Shown: in pieces, positions 40,677 through 49,946 of the stretch | Layout of the letters: the number at the start of each line of letters is the position of its first letter | Numbering within the stretch: the stretch's first letter is position 1 | Assembly: GCA_963695675.1 (NCBI GenBank) | Contig: CAVOGY010000005.1 | Coordinates: forward strand, 434,001 to 498,000 | Direction: 5' to 3' | Source of the DNA: DASUPK01 sp963695675 | GTDB taxonomy: Bacteria > Actinomycetota > Thermoleophilia > Solirubrobacterales > 70-9 | DNA length: 64,000 nucleotides | Program-made: the position numbers and the translations under genes | The notes under the pieces: generated by a model | The model's database searches: none | Told to the model about the DNA's origin: nothing | What the model saw: only the letters and a program-made list of their open reading frames with translations

Positions 40677-41477
40677 TCACCCCCCGATGGGGGCCCTCGG
40701 GTTCGCGCCCCAGAAGACCAGCGTTCCCATCATCCCGATGATGTGGACGAGCACGATGTTGAGCACCATCGATTTGGCCGTCGCCGTCCCCACTCCGACC
40801 GGGCCGCCCGAGGCGGTGTAGCCGTAGTAGCAGCCGACAAGCACGATGGCCGTGGCCATCACCATGCCCTTTATCAAGCTGAATAAGAGGTCGGGCGGGT
40901 TCTGGAACATCCAGAAGATCAGGAAGTAGCCGCCGGAGGAGACGTCGCCGATCTGCTCGACCACCGCGAGCCAGCTGGCGAAAAAGCCGATTCCGACGGC
41001 GGCCAGGTACATGAAAGGGAAGGCGATCCAGGCGGCGAGCAGACGGGTGGCGGCCAGAAAGGTCACGGGCGGGACACCCATCACCTCGAGGGCGTCGATC
41101 TCGTCCGAGATCCGCATCGCGCCCATCTCCGCGACGATTCCCGTGCCGACCTTCGCGGAGAGCATGTAGCCGAAGCCGTACGGGATCACCTCGCGCAGGT
41201 CGCACCAGGCGGCGAACACGCCGGCGTAGGCGGGCGCGCCGACCGAGCGGTTGAAGTAGGCCCCCTCGATCCCGCATTGGAGGCCGAGGATGAAGACCAG
41301 GCCCCAGATCACGAGCGTCGAGCCGAGGATCAGGATGCCGGTCTGACGGAGCGCCTCGCCGAAGAACTGGAAGACGCGGCCCGTGAAAACCAGGCCGGCA
41401 ACCCGGGTGCAGAAGCCGAAGATCTCGCCGATCGAGTTGAGCCAGCCCCGCGGGACCGCCAACCAGCCCGCGTTCAC
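40677..41477 (-). CDS. MlaE/YrbE-family ABC permease, second
   Basis: 266 residues. The MlaE domain is clear: GIEGAYFNRSVGAPAYAGVF and GYMLSAKVGTGIVAEMGAMR, ISDEIDALEVMGVPPVTFLA, which is the coupling helix that meets the ATPase, and several membrane helices to the end (IVLVHIIGMMGTLVFWGANP). It pairs with the other permease gene, whose stop it overlaps by four bases (ATGA), as YrbEA/YrbEB pairs do in Mce systems. It should form part of a lipid importer or exporter. No MCE-domain gene follows. Confidence 0.92.
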   Translation of the reverse strand: MNAGWLAVPRGWLNSIGEIFGFCTRVAGLVFTGRVFQFFGEALRQTGILILGSTLVIWGLVFILGLQCGIEGAYFNRSVGAPAYAGVFAAWCDLREVIPYGFGYMLSAKVGTGIVAEMGAMRISDEIDALEVMGVPPVTFLAATRLLAAWIAFPFMYLAAVGIGFFASWLAVVEQIGDVSSGGYFLIFWMFQNPPDLLFSLIKGMVMATAIVLVGCYYGYTASGGPVGVGTATAKSMVLNIVLVHIIGMMGTLVFWGANPRAPIGG

Positions 41478-42280
41478 TTGATCACCTGCAGCTCCGGATG
41501 GGTCGCCAACAGCGTTTGTGTGAAGACGTAGTTGAAGGCGAAGACGCCCATGAAGGCGATCACCACCGCCTCATTGACGGCTCGACCCACCCCCTCGGCG
41601 CCTCCGGACGCAGTCATCCCCTTGTAGGCACAGACGATCGCGATGATCGCCCCGAAGCAGGTGCACTTGAGCACCGAGCCCCACAGGTCGGTCACCGAGG
41701 CGTTGTTGAACAGGGTGGCGAAGAAGCCACCGAGCGGCTCGTTGTAGAGCAGCTCCGCGCCAAGCCCGCCGACGATGCCGAAGATCAGCGCGTAGATGTC
41801 CATCAGGCCGGTGATCAACATCAGCGCCAGGAAGCGCGGCACGACCAGGTTCTTGATCGGGTCGACGCCGAGCACCTGGAGCGCGTCGAGCTCCTCTCGG
41901 ATCTTGCGCGCGCCGAGGTCCGCGGTGATCGCCGTCCCCGCTACGCCGGCGACGACGACCGCCGTCACCGTCGGCGCGAACTCACGGATCGAGGCGAGCA
42001 CGAAGAACCCGCCGAGGCGATCGAGCGCGCCGAACAGAGAGAGGAAGTTCGCCGCCTGGAGGCCCGGCGCGCCGAAGCCGAAGGCCAGGGTCGAGATCAT
42101 CATCGGGAACCAGCAGAGCTGCAGGGCGAAGAGGAACTGCCCGATGAACTCGCCCCCGTACGGATAGGGAGGCCTGATCGCCGAGACGACGGTCTTGGCG
42201 GTCAGGATCATCATGTCCCCGACCTGCTCAAAGAGGGACTTGGCCGGGAGGAACGCCCTGTCGGCTAGGGATCTGACCAT
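41474..42280 (-). CDS. MlaE/YrbE-family ABC permease, first
   Basis: 268 residues. As in MlaE proteins, an amphipathic N-terminal helix region is followed by five membrane helices and the coupling motif KIREELDALQVLGVDPIKNL, with GVAGTAITADLGARKIREEL just before. It is the first gene of the leftward transporter operon, 182 bases from the divergent lipoprotein gene. The first ATG at 42280 has GGAGAG upstream. The YrbE pair and ATPase alone would be incomplete; the substrate-binding MCE subunit must be elsewhere or absent. Confidence 0.92.
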   Translation of the reverse strand: MVRSLADRAFLPAKSLFEQVGDMMILTAKTVVSAIRPPYPYGGEFIGQFLFALQLCWFPMMISTLAFGFGAPGLQAANFLSLFGALDRLGGFFVLASIREFAPTVTAVVVAGVAGTAITADLGARKIREELDALQVLGVDPIKNLVVPRFLALMLITGLMDIYALIFGIVGGLGAELLYNEPLGGFFATLFNNASVTDLWGSVLKCTCFGAIIAIVCAYKGMTASGGAEGVGRAVNEAVVIAFMGVFAFNYVFTQTLLATHPELQVIK

Positions 42281-42462
42281 TGCTCTCCTCCGGAGCCATC
42301 CCCCTTGCTGGGGCGCGGCCCCGCACGTCGCGCAGGCGACGCACCGGGAAGATTATGGGATGGGGGAGCCCTTCGCCACCCACAACCGTCGCGCCGCGCG
42401 AGGGCAAGGATCCCCCGGAACTGCTGATACGAAGCTCGAAGGGCGGGGGTAGGGTGCGTGGT

Positions 42463-43269
42463 ATGTTGCCCGCGCCGTTGGAGGAGAGCGCCTGGACAGC
42501 CCGTCCCCAGAGGGTGCGCAACCGCCTGGGGATCGGGCTCCTCGTCGCCCTCTCCGCTGCGGGCATCTCCGCCTGCGGGGGCGGCGAGCGCCAGGACGTG
42601 GACGAGCCATCCGGCAACTTCCCAGTCCAGATCGTCAGCGCCGACTTCCCGAGCAAGCAGAAGCTCGCTGAGAACACCAACCTGACTCTCTCGGTGGCGA
42701 ACACCGGCGACAAGACGATCCCCGACCTGGCGATCACGATCTTCACCACCTCGAATGCGAGCACGAGCGAAACCCAGACTTCGACCACCAGCACAAACAA
42801 CTCGACGGGCACGTCGAGCCAAGGCCTGCCCCAGTCGCAGGGCTCATTCTCCGTCCGCTCCGACGAGCCCGGCCTCGCCATTCCCTTCCGGCCGGTCTGG
42901 ATCCTCGAGGAGGGCTATCCGAAGCTCGCCGGCCAGACGGCCTCTGCCGGCGCCGAGGCTGCGCAGACTGACACCTTCAGCTTCGGCGCGCTGGCGGCCA
43001 ACCAGACCAGGGAGATGGTCTGGAACGTGACGCCCGTGCAGGCGGGCACATTCACTGTGCACTACCGCGTCGCAGCCGGCCTGCAGGGCAAGGCGAAGGC
43101 GGTGACCGGCGATGGCTCCGTCCCGGAGGGCGAGTTCGTGGTGCGGATCTCGAGCGCGCCGCCGCAGACGCGCGTCAACGACGCCGGCAAGGTGGTGCCG
43201 ATCAAGCCGAGCGACATCATCGGCCAGGCCGGGAACCAGCAGCAGAAGTCAGAGCTCAAGGGGCAGTAG
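42463..43269 (+). CDS. Secreted hypothetical lipoprotein with CARDB-like domain
   Basis: 268 residues. The N-terminus has a basic region (PQRVRNRLG) and a hydrophobic segment ending SAAGISACGG, a lipobox. Then PVQIVSADFPSKQKLAENTN and LTLSVANTGDKTIPDLAITI look like a CARDB/immunoglobulin-like domain for cell-surface interactions, and a Ser/Thr-rich insert (TSETQTSTTSTNNSTGTSSQ) follows. The remainder has DTFSFGALAANQTREMVW and the beta-rich end. ATG 42463 is used. It is divergent from the transporter operon and may share its promoter region. Confidence 0.78.
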   Translation: MLPAPLEESAWTARPQRVRNRLGIGLLVALSAAGISACGGGERQDVDEPSGNFPVQIVSADFPSKQKLAENTNLTLSVANTGDKTIPDLAITIFTTSNASTSETQTSTTSTNNSTGTSSQGLPQSQGSFSVRSDEPGLAIPFRPVWILEEGYPKLAGQTASAGAEAAQTDTFSFGALAANQTREMVWNVTPVQAGTFTVHYRVAAGLQGKAKAVTGDGSVPEGEFVVRISSAPPQTRVNDAGKVVPIKPSDIIGQAGNQQQKSELKGQ

Positions 43270-43403
43270 CCGGCACGCCCGCCAGTCCGGCGATCGCATC
43301 GGTCATCAGGCAGAGCACGGACTGGTCTTCCCGGCGCTACCCGAGTAGGGAGTAGAGGACGGGCGGGGCGCACCGAGCGCCTCGTCCCCGTGTTCTGTGC
43401 GGG

Positions 43404-44518
43404 GTGGGAATACGCCGGAGTCGCCTTGCCGTCCTGACCCTACTTGCGCTGGTCGCGGCGCTCTGCCTCGCCGTCGCCCAGCCGGCCGACGCGAAGCCGC
43501 GAGTGAAGCTGAAGCGGATCGGTCGCTTCCACAGCCCGACCTACGTGACCTCGGCGCCCGGGATCGGCGGCGTGGTGGTCGTCGAGCGCGGCGGCCGGAT
43601 TCGCCTGGTCGAGGGGCGCAAGCGCCGCACCTTCACCAACATCTCGGGCAGCGTCTCCACCGGCGGTGAGCGAGGTCTGCTCTCGGTCGCCTTCTCGCCG
43701 GACTACGCGGCCTCGAGGCTGCTCTACGTCTACTTCACCGACCGGTCGGGCGACCTCGAGATCGCCGAGCTGCACGCCGACGGCGACGGCCGCCACGCCG
43801 ACCCGGCCACCCTGCGCCCGATCTTGATCGTTCCCCATCCCAATCACTCGAACCACAACGGCGGGCAGCTGCAGTTCGGGCCGGACGGGCTCCTCTACGC
43901 GGGCACCGGGGACGGGGGCGGGGCGGGCGACCAGCCGGACAACGCGCAGAACCCCAACTCGCGCCTCGGCAAGCTGCTGCGGATCGACCCATCTTCAGCG
44001 GCGCCGTGGGGATCTATTCCATCGGCCTCCGCAACCCGTATCGCTTCTCGTTCGACCTGGTCAGCGATCCCTGCCCAGCCGCGCATCGCGATCGGGGACG
44101 TCGGTCAGGACCGCTTCGACGAGATCGACTACCTGCCGCTGGCGTCCGCGAACGGGGCCAACTTCGGCTGGAACGACTTCGAGGGCTTCGCCCCGTACGC
44201 CGGAGCGCATCCCCCCACCCCGGCGCAGACCGTGAAGCCGATCAAGGTCTGCAGCATCACTCGGCGCGGGCCTGCGCGATCATCGGCGGCTACGTCGTCC
44301 GGGACTCGCGGCTGCGCTCGCTCTTCCACCGCTACGTCTACGGGGACTTCTGCACGGGGAAGGTCCGCTCCCTGACTCCGCGCCTCGGGGGTGCACGCAA
44401 GGACCGAGGCACGGGCGTTCGGGTGCGCGATCTGAGCTCGTTCGGCGAGACGACCGACGGCTCCCTGTACGCCACCTCGCTGGACGGCCCCGTCTACAGG
44501 TTCGTGCGCCGGCGCTGA
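43404..44518 (+). pseudogene. PQQ-dependent sugar dehydrogenase (GSDH family), disrupted
   Basis: A soluble aldose/sorbosone dehydrogenase-type gene with frame breaks. The first ~195 residues read well (signal peptide, GERGLLSVAFSPDYA, NHNGGQLQFGPDGLLYAGTG with the catalytic His). At about 43990 the frame changes after GKLLRIDP, and about 20 residues (the YTIPxDNPF region of the intact copy) are missing; then GIYSIGLRNPYRFSFD is in the other frame. At about 44070 it goes back (QPRIAIGDVGQDRFDEIDYL), and near 44255 it changes again (CAIIGGYVVRDSRLRSLFHR). Three breaks make it a pseudogene, or mark a poorly assembled stretch. The intact paralogue follows directly. Confidence 0.85.
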
Positions 44519-44621
44519 CTGCGGCGAGGACGCCGGCTGGCACGCAACCGGCGCCGCCAGGCGTGGGCGAGGGTTTCTGGATGGTCTCTTAACCTGGGCC
44601 ACGCCTCGCGCAGGACCCGAC

Positions 44622-45860
44622 ATGCGGATCGCGCTCAGCCGTCGCCAGATTGAGACCTTCGTCGCTGCCATCGTCGCCATCGCTGCGGCGATCGCCGGCA
44701 TTGCGACCCAGGAGGGCCGTACCCTCGGCCCGAAGTTCGTCACGCTGCAGCCCATTGCTCGGCTGCGGGAGCCCGTGTACCTCACCCAGCCGCCGGGGCA
44801 GGGCTCGCAGCTGTACGTGGTCCAGAAGCGCGGCGCCGTCAGGATCATCGCCAACGACCACCTCCTGACGCGCCCCTTCCTCGACATTCATCGGCTCGTC
44901 AAATCGAACGGCCCCGGCAACGGCCCGGGGATGGAATCGATTGCCTTTCCGCCGGACTACGGCCGGACGGGCCGCTTCTACGTCTCGTACGACGATCACC
45001 GGGACGCCCTGCAGGTGGACGAGTTCCGGCGTAGCGCGGACAACCCGCTGCTGGCGGATCCGAGCTCCCGCCGCCCCATCCTGCGCATCCCGGAGCCAAC
45101 CGAGGCGCATCACGGCGGGCTGATCGTCTTCGGCCCTGATGGGCACCTCTATCTGGGCGCGGGGGACGGCGGGCCGGCCGGAGATCCCGCCGGCAACGCC
45201 CAGAACCTGGACCTCCTGCTCGGCAAGATCCTGCGGATCGATCCAGCGCCCACAGCAGCGGCCGGCGGCACCGCCGGGTACACGATCCCGCCGGACAACC
45301 CGTTCGTCGGCAGGCCGGGTCGGGACGAGATCTGGGCCTATGGCCTGCGCAATCCCAGGCGTTTCTCGTTCGACCCCCCGACCAAGACGATCGCAATCGG
45401 CGACGTCGGCAACGACCGCTACGAGGAGATCGACTACCTGCCCATCGAGCGTTCCCGCGGCGCGAACTTCGGCTGGCCGGCCTACGAGGGATTCGCCACC
45501 TTCAGGGGCGGCATTCCACGAAGCGCCACGATCCTGCCGGCGCTTGCCTATCCGCACCACCCGGGCTGCGCGGTGACCGGGGGCTACGTCGTCCGCGACG
45601 GGCGGCTCGCCCGGATTCGTGGCAGGGAGATCGTCGGCGACTACCTGTTCGCCGACTACTGCACGGGGAAGCTGTACGGCTTCCGCCCGCGCCTCGGGCG
45701 GCGCCCGGGCAAGCAGCGAAGCTTCCGCTTCGGCATCCGCTATCTGTCCTCGCTCGGTGAGGACAACTCCGGGCACATCTACGTGCTCACCGAACGCGGC
45801 CCGTCGGGCCGGAGCAAGGGATCGGTCTTCAGGCTCGTCCCCTCTCGCGAGGAGATCTAG
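44622..45860 (+). CDS. PQQ-dependent sugar dehydrogenase (GSDH family)
   Basis: 412 residues. A signal/anchor (FVAAIVAIAAAIAGIAT) leads into a six-bladed beta-propeller: LREPVYLTQPPGQGSQLYVV, MESIAFPPDYGRTGRFYVSY, EAHHGGLIVFGPDGHLYLGA, GDGGPAGDPAGNAQNLDLLL, YGLRNPRRFSFDPPTKTIAI and DYLFADYCTGKLYGFRPRLG. The HHGG His and the GDGG calcium/PQQ region are intact. It should oxidise sugars outside the membrane using PQQ or a similar cofactor. It is the undamaged sister of the gene just upstream and converges with the beta-propeller lipoprotein gene. Confidence 0.92.
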   Translation: MRIALSRRQIETFVAAIVAIAAAIAGIATQEGRTLGPKFVTLQPIARLREPVYLTQPPGQGSQLYVVQKRGAVRIIANDHLLTRPFLDIHRLVKSNGPGNGPGMESIAFPPDYGRTGRFYVSYDDHRDALQVDEFRRSADNPLLADPSSRRPILRIPEPTEAHHGGLIVFGPDGHLYLGAGDGGPAGDPAGNAQNLDLLLGKILRIDPAPTAAAGGTAGYTIPPDNPFVGRPGRDEIWAYGLRNPRRFSFDPPTKTIAIGDVGNDRYEEIDYLPIERSRGANFGWPAYEGFATFRGGIPRSATILPALAYPHHPGCAVTGGYVVRDGRLARIRGREIVGDYLFADYCTGKLYGFRPRLGRRPGKQRSFRFGIRYLSSLGEDNSGHIYVLTERGPSGRSKGSVFRLVPSREEI

Positions 45861-45870
45861 CGCGCCGAAG

Positions 45871-47247
45871 TCAGATTCCCGCGAAGGCGATCACCTCGGT
45901 GTCCGCCGGGGCGAACAGGCGGCCCGCGCCGGCCGATGGCGTTGCGAAATGGGTGACCGAGCCCAGGCTTTGCGTGGCGAGAACGCGCCCGCTGTCCGGC
46001 GCGAGCCCGAAAAGGGTGGCGGAGTCGATGTCGATCGTCCAGACGGCGCCTCCGGCGACGATGGGCGGACCCGCGTTGAACGCATCGCTCTTCCACGCGG
46101 TCGCGAACGAGTCGCCGTTGAAGCGGAGAGCCACCAGCCCGTCGGTGCAGGGCACGAACAGCAGCGGCGCCAGGTAGGCCAGGCCGCCGAAGGCACCGCC
46201 GCCGCACGCGCGCGCCTGGAACAGCTGACCGCCGATTCCTCCGAGTTGCGCCGTCGACAGAGTCACCCCCACGCCCTCCTTGCCGATGGCGAACATGCGG
46301 CCTCCGCCAAGCAGTGTGGGCCCGACCGAGCCCAGGTCGGTGTCGGACTGGTTGAGCTGTGCGGCGTTGGTCGGGCGCCAGAAGCCGGTCTGTTCGAGCT
46401 TTGGACTGAGTCGCAGAACGCTGTTGCCGGAGTCGAAGCCCGTGGTGTTCTCGCCGTTGCCGGTCGCGACGAAGAGGTTCCCGTGCCCGTCGACTGCCGC
46501 CCCCGACGGAGCCCAGATCCCGCCCTTCCGGGTGACCCCGACGGTGAAGGTGCGCATCCGAGCGCGTCCCTTCGCCCTCACCGAGACCACGCGGCCCTTG
46601 TATTCGCCGCAATCCCCTTGGAGGCCGCCATATTCGACGTAGACCCGACCGCGGGAGACGGAGAGCCCAGGCCTCTGCTGGTGCACTCGAGGGTCCGATC
46701 CCCGGGCGTCGGCCGGCCTGCGCAAAACAACCTTCCCTCCGCGAAGGCTGAGCCCGAAGAGCACGTGGCGATACCCACTCAGGAACGCCACCGCGTAAAG
46801 AGTTCCACCGGAGATCGCCGGGGTCCCGGTGATGCCTGTGACCGGCTGGATGCCGCCGCACGGCAGGGTCGAGGCCTGCACCGGAGTGCCGAGGTGGCGC
46901 TTCCAGGCGATCTGGCCGTTGCGGGCGTTGAGCGCGTAGACCGTGTTGTTCTCCGTCGCGGCGTAGACCCGGTTGCCCAGCACCAACGGCTCGGCGTAGA
47001 CCTGCCCGTCGAGGTGCTTGGACCAGATGCGCCGCGGCTGTCCGAGCGGCGGAGAAGTCCGGTCAATGGCGGTGCGGGCGAGGTTCGCGTGGTAGGTCGG
47101 CCAGTTGGCGGCGCCCTTCTTCGCCAGGGTCGCCTGGCCGGTCGGAGCTGTCGCCGTGGAGGTCGGGGTCTTGGCGTCGCCCGACCCACAGCCGATCGTC
47201 GCGATCAGCCCTGCCGTCGCCAGTCCCGCTAGGGCCCTTCGCTGCAT
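45871..47247 (-). CDS. PQQ-like beta-propeller repeat lipoprotein
   Basis: 458 residues. A signal with a lipobox-like end (LIATIGC) is followed by ~8 repeats of PQQ-propeller type (RVYAATENNTVYALNARNGQ, GTPAISGGTLYAVAFLSG, GNLFVATGNGENTTGFDSG, GAVWTIDIDSATLFGLAPDS), like BamB or the propeller of quinoprotein dehydrogenases. I see no catalytic Asp/Cys pair, so a scaffolding role is as likely as an enzyme. It converges with the sugar dehydrogenase gene ten bases away; there may be a functional link. Confidence 0.85.
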   Translation of the reverse strand: MQRRALAGLATAGLIATIGCGSGDAKTPTSTATAPTGQATLAKKGAANWPTYHANLARTAIDRTSPPLGQPRRIWSKHLDGQVYAEPLVLGNRVYAATENNTVYALNARNGQIAWKRHLGTPVQASTLPCGGIQPVTGITGTPAISGGTLYAVAFLSGYRHVLFGLSLRGGKVVLRRPADARGSDPRVHQQRPGLSVSRGRVYVEYGGLQGDCGEYKGRVVSVRAKGRARMRTFTVGVTRKGGIWAPSGAAVDGHGNLFVATGNGENTTGFDSGNSVLRLSPKLEQTGFWRPTNAAQLNQSDTDLGSVGPTLLGGGRMFAIGKEGVGVTLSTAQLGGIGGQLFQARACGGGAFGGLAYLAPLLFVPCTDGLVALRFNGDSFATAWKSDAFNAGPPIVAGGAVWTIDIDSATLFGLAPDSGRVLATQSLGSVTHFATPSAGAGRLFAPADTEVIAFAGI

Positions 47248-47272
47248 CCACAGGCAAGTCTAGATAGGCGGC

Positions 47273-48442
47273 CTATCTGGGTAGCGCCGGCGCCAGGATC
47301 CTGTACGCCTTGATGCCGAGGCCAAGCCGCTCGCGGTCCTCGGAGATCTGCGGGTCGAGGCCCGTCAGCTCCTTCACCCGCTCGAGCCGGTAGGCCACCG
47401 TGTGACGGTGTGCGAAGATCGCCCGCGCCGTGGCGTTCATGTTGCAGTCGCTCGCCAGGTATTCCTCGAGAGTGCCGAGCAGATCCGAGCGGTACTGGTT
47501 GTCGTAGCGGACGAGTGGCTCCACGGTGTCGCGATAGAAGCTCCGGACCTCGTCGGGGTCTGAGATCAGGGCCCGGAAAAGCAACCGGTAGACGCCGCTC
47601 GCCGCGATCCCCTCCTCGAGCGCCTCGGCGATCTCCGGCTCGCGGCTGACTACGTCGAGGACCAGCTCAGCCTCCTTGATCGCGCGATGGAGCTCGCCCG
47701 GGTCGGGATAGAACGAGGAGACCGCGGCGACCCCATGCTTGCGAAGGCGGTTGGCGATCCTGCCCGCGGCCTGCAGCGTCCTCTCCGGAGCGTCATCTCC
47801 GCCGCGCGCCGGAAGGATCGCGTAGAGCCTGCCGTCCACCAGCTCGGCGAGGGAGCCCTCGTACTCGGCTTCGATCAGCGCGGTGGCGTGGCTCGGGCTG
47901 GCGGAGCTGATCCCCGCGACCAGGGCGATCGCGCCACGCGCGAGGTCGCAGCCGAGCCGGACAGCCTTGCTCGTCGCCACCGCCGTCTCGACCTCGTGCT
48001 CTCGAAGCTCCTCGATCAGCCCGCCGCGCAGCTTGCGCTCGGCCTCCTCGCGGGCATCGGCGACCGCGACCTCGGCGAGCGCCGCAAGGGCCGCCGCCCG
48101 CAGAACCTCCTCGCGATCGACGAGGACGGGCTGACCTCCGTCCCCCGACCCCTGATCGAGTAGCAGAACGACACCGACAACCTGTCCGCCGGCCTCGATC
48201 AAGCGCTCCCTCGCGATCGGGTCCGGGGCCGTCGCCCGGGTGTCGGCGACGCGGGCCTTGGCGTACTCCGCGAGGCCGTTCAGCTCTCCACCGCCGGGCG
48301 CGCGCGCCGCCAGGCCGCGGGGCGGCAGGACGATCGCCACCGGACCTCCGGCTTCGGTGGCGGCAAGCTCGGCCACGCCCTGAAGACCCTCGCCGTCGAG
48401 GACCGCCTCGATCATGCGAGTGCTCAGCTCGCGCATGGTCAC
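47273..48442 (-). CDS. PucR/CdaR-type transcriptional regulator
   Basis: 389 residues. An N-terminal sensor part has no clear named fold; a GGDEF-like or GAF-like middle (VETAVATSKAVRLGCDLARG) follows. The last ~70 residues hold the PucR helix-turn-helix: RYDNQYRSDLLGTLEEYLAS, DCNMNATARAIFAHRHTVAY and RLERVKELTGLDP. These regulators often respond to a small molecule and act on neighbours. It is divergent from the pterin operon 258 bases away, so it may control it; that is inference. GTG 48442 or ATG 48436 is the start. Confidence 0.87.
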   Translation of the reverse strand: MTMRELSTRMIEAVLDGEGLQGVAELAATEAGGPVAIVLPPRGLAARAPGGGELNGLAEYAKARVADTRATAPDPIARERLIEAGGQVVGVVLLLDQGSGDGGQPVLVDREEVLRAAALAALAEVAVADAREEAERKLRGGLIEELREHEVETAVATSKAVRLGCDLARGAIALVAGISSASPSHATALIEAEYEGSLAELVDGRLYAILPARGGDDAPERTLQAAGRIANRLRKHGVAAVSSFYPDPGELHRAIKEAELVLDVVSREPEIAEALEEGIAASGVYRLLFRALISDPDEVRSFYRDTVEPLVRYDNQYRSDLLGTLEEYLASDCNMNATARAIFAHRHTVAYRLERVKELTGLDPQISEDRERLGLGIKAYRILAPALPR

Positions 48443-48700
48443 TGGGAGGGAAACCCCTTGTCGAGCAACTCCGAGAGAATGGGCTCGAACGCCTCATGGC
48501 GGATGAACGGTTCGATCTTCTTCAAGGGAAGCCCCCCAAGGCGGCGGCAGCTGACACCAGGCAACCTAGGCGTGCACGGGCGCGCAGTCTTTGGCCCTCT
48601 GTCGAAAATCGCGTCCGGGGCTTACTCCAAGCGGTTGAGAGTGCTGATCGTCACAAGAGGGACGAAGTACGATCGTGGGGTACGAGGTGAGGAGAGCCCA

Positions 48701-49174
48701 GTGGCGTATCAGGATCTGACGCACACCGAGACGGCCGTCGCGGACCAGCAGGCAAAGACCAGCGGGACGACGGTGAAGGTGAGCCGTCGCGAGAGCTTCA
48801 ATTCCGCCCATCAGCTGTACGACCCGGCGAGATCGGCTGACGAGAATGAGCGTCTCTTCGGGAAGTGCGCGCATCTGCACGGGCACAACTACGTCCTCGA
48901 GGTGGTCGTTGCCGGGGAGATCGAGCCCGGCACCGGCTACGTCTTGGACCTGAAGCACCTTTCGGACGTGATCCAGCGGCGGGTGATCCAGGACGTGGAC
49001 CATCGCAACCTGAACACGGACGTGCCCTGGCTGCGTGGGCTGATTCCAACCGCCGAGAACCTGGCGCTGGCCTTCTGGGAGAGGATCCGCCCGGAGCTTC
49101 CGGACGGGCAGTTGTGCTCGGTCCGGCTGTGGGAGACAGACAAGAACTGGGCCGAAGTCGGTGATCACGTCTGA
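48701..49174 (+). CDS. 6-pyruvoyl-tetrahydropterin synthase/QueD family protein
   Basis: 157 residues from GTG 48701 (AGGAGA seven bases upstream). All key residues are seen: zinc His H37, H60 and H62 (SFNSAHQLY and KCAHLHGHNY), catalytic Cys C56, the D100/H101 dyad and the pterin-binding Glu E145 in ETDKNW. It is more like eukaryotic PTPS (LFGKCxxxxGHNY, DHRNLNTDVP, ETDxN) than like E. coli QueD. It turns dihydroneopterin triphosphate into a tetrahydropterin. No queuosine genes are near; the methyltransferase, glycosyltransferase and SDR that follow suggest a special pterin product. It overlaps the next gene by 14 bases. Confidence 0.92.
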   Translation: MAYQDLTHTETAVADQQAKTSGTTVKVSRRESFNSAHQLYDPARSADENERLFGKCAHLHGHNYVLEVVVAGEIEPGTGYVLDLKHLSDVIQRRVIQDVDHRNLNTDVPWLRGLIPTAENLALAFWERIRPELPDGQLCSVRLWETDKNWAEVGDHV

Positions 49175-49946
49175 GACCCCGCGACGGCGGGGTCGAGAGG
49201 TGCAAAGGCGCTACACACAGGCGGACCTTCGTGTTCTCACCGAAGACGAAGCGAGCAGGTTCATCCCTCACGGGAGCGGTGATCCGCAGACCGACGTCGC
49301 CCTCGCCTGGGAGCTTCTCTACAGGCTCGAGCCGGAGCTCTACGATCGACTCGTCAGCGCGGAGCGGCTCCACCCGGGGGTGTTGGGGTGGCTGCCGAGC
49401 GACCTCGGGCGAATCGTCGAGGTCGGCGCCGGCACGGGTCGGCTGACGCTCGAGCTCTCGAGCCGCGCTCAGGAGGTCATTGCCGTCGAGCCCGCCGAGC
49501 CGCTGCGTCGAGTTCTCCATCGGAACCTGGCAAGGGCCGAACACCCGGATCGCGTCCGCGTGATCCACGGGTTCTTCGACGAGCTGCCCCTGGCGGACGA
49601 CTCCGCTGACCTGGTCGTCGCCTGCTCCGCCCTCACCCGGGACGAGGGCCACGGCGGCGAGTCCGGGCTGGCCGAGATGGAGCGAGTCTGCCGGCCCGGG
49701 GGGTCGGTGGTCATCGTCTGGCCGAACAACGTGCGCTGGCTGTCCGCGCACGGCTACCGCTACGAGAGCTTTCCCGGCGAGATGTTCGTCGAGTTCGACA
49801 GCGCCGAGGAGGCGGCCGAGCTCATCCCAATCTTCTACCCGGAAGCAGTCCTGAGGGTTCGCCGACACGGCAGCAGGCGGGTTCCGTTCGAGCTGCTGGG
49901 GAGCAACCCGCCGCGCGATCTCGCCTACAAGCCGCTGCCGCGATGA
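49161..49946 (+). CDS. Class I SAM-dependent methyltransferase
   Basis: 261 residues. Motif I is EVGAGTGRL (87-95), motif II-like VIAVEPAEPLRR and motif III-like VRVIHGFFDELPLADDSADL follow, and the end reads RVCRPGGSVVIVWPNN, typical of small-molecule methyltransferases. Its substrate is unknown; in this operon it may methylate a pterin or its sugar. Start GTG 49161 overlaps the PTPS gene by 14 bases, and its stop overlaps the glycosyltransferase start by four bases. Confidence 0.88.
   Translation: MITSETPRRRGREVQRRYTQADLRVLTEDEASRFIPHGSGDPQTDVALAWELLYRLEPELYDRLVSAERLHPGVLGWLPSDLGRIVEVGAGTGRLTLELSSRAQEVIAVEPAEPLRRVLHRNLARAEHPDRVRVIHGFFDELPLADDSADLVVACSALTRDEGHGGESGLAEMERVCRPGGSVVIVWPNNVRWLSAHGYRYESFPGEMFVEFDSAEEAAELIPIFYPEAVLRVRRHGSRRVPFELLGSNPPRDLAYKPLPR

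Noticed and set aside
43270..43403. GC-rich inverted repeat (GGACGGGCGGGGCGC...GAGCGCCTCGTCC) as a terminator of the CARDB-like lipoprotein gene
   Set aside because: The arms pair only imperfectly and other pairings are as good, so it was not listed as a feature.
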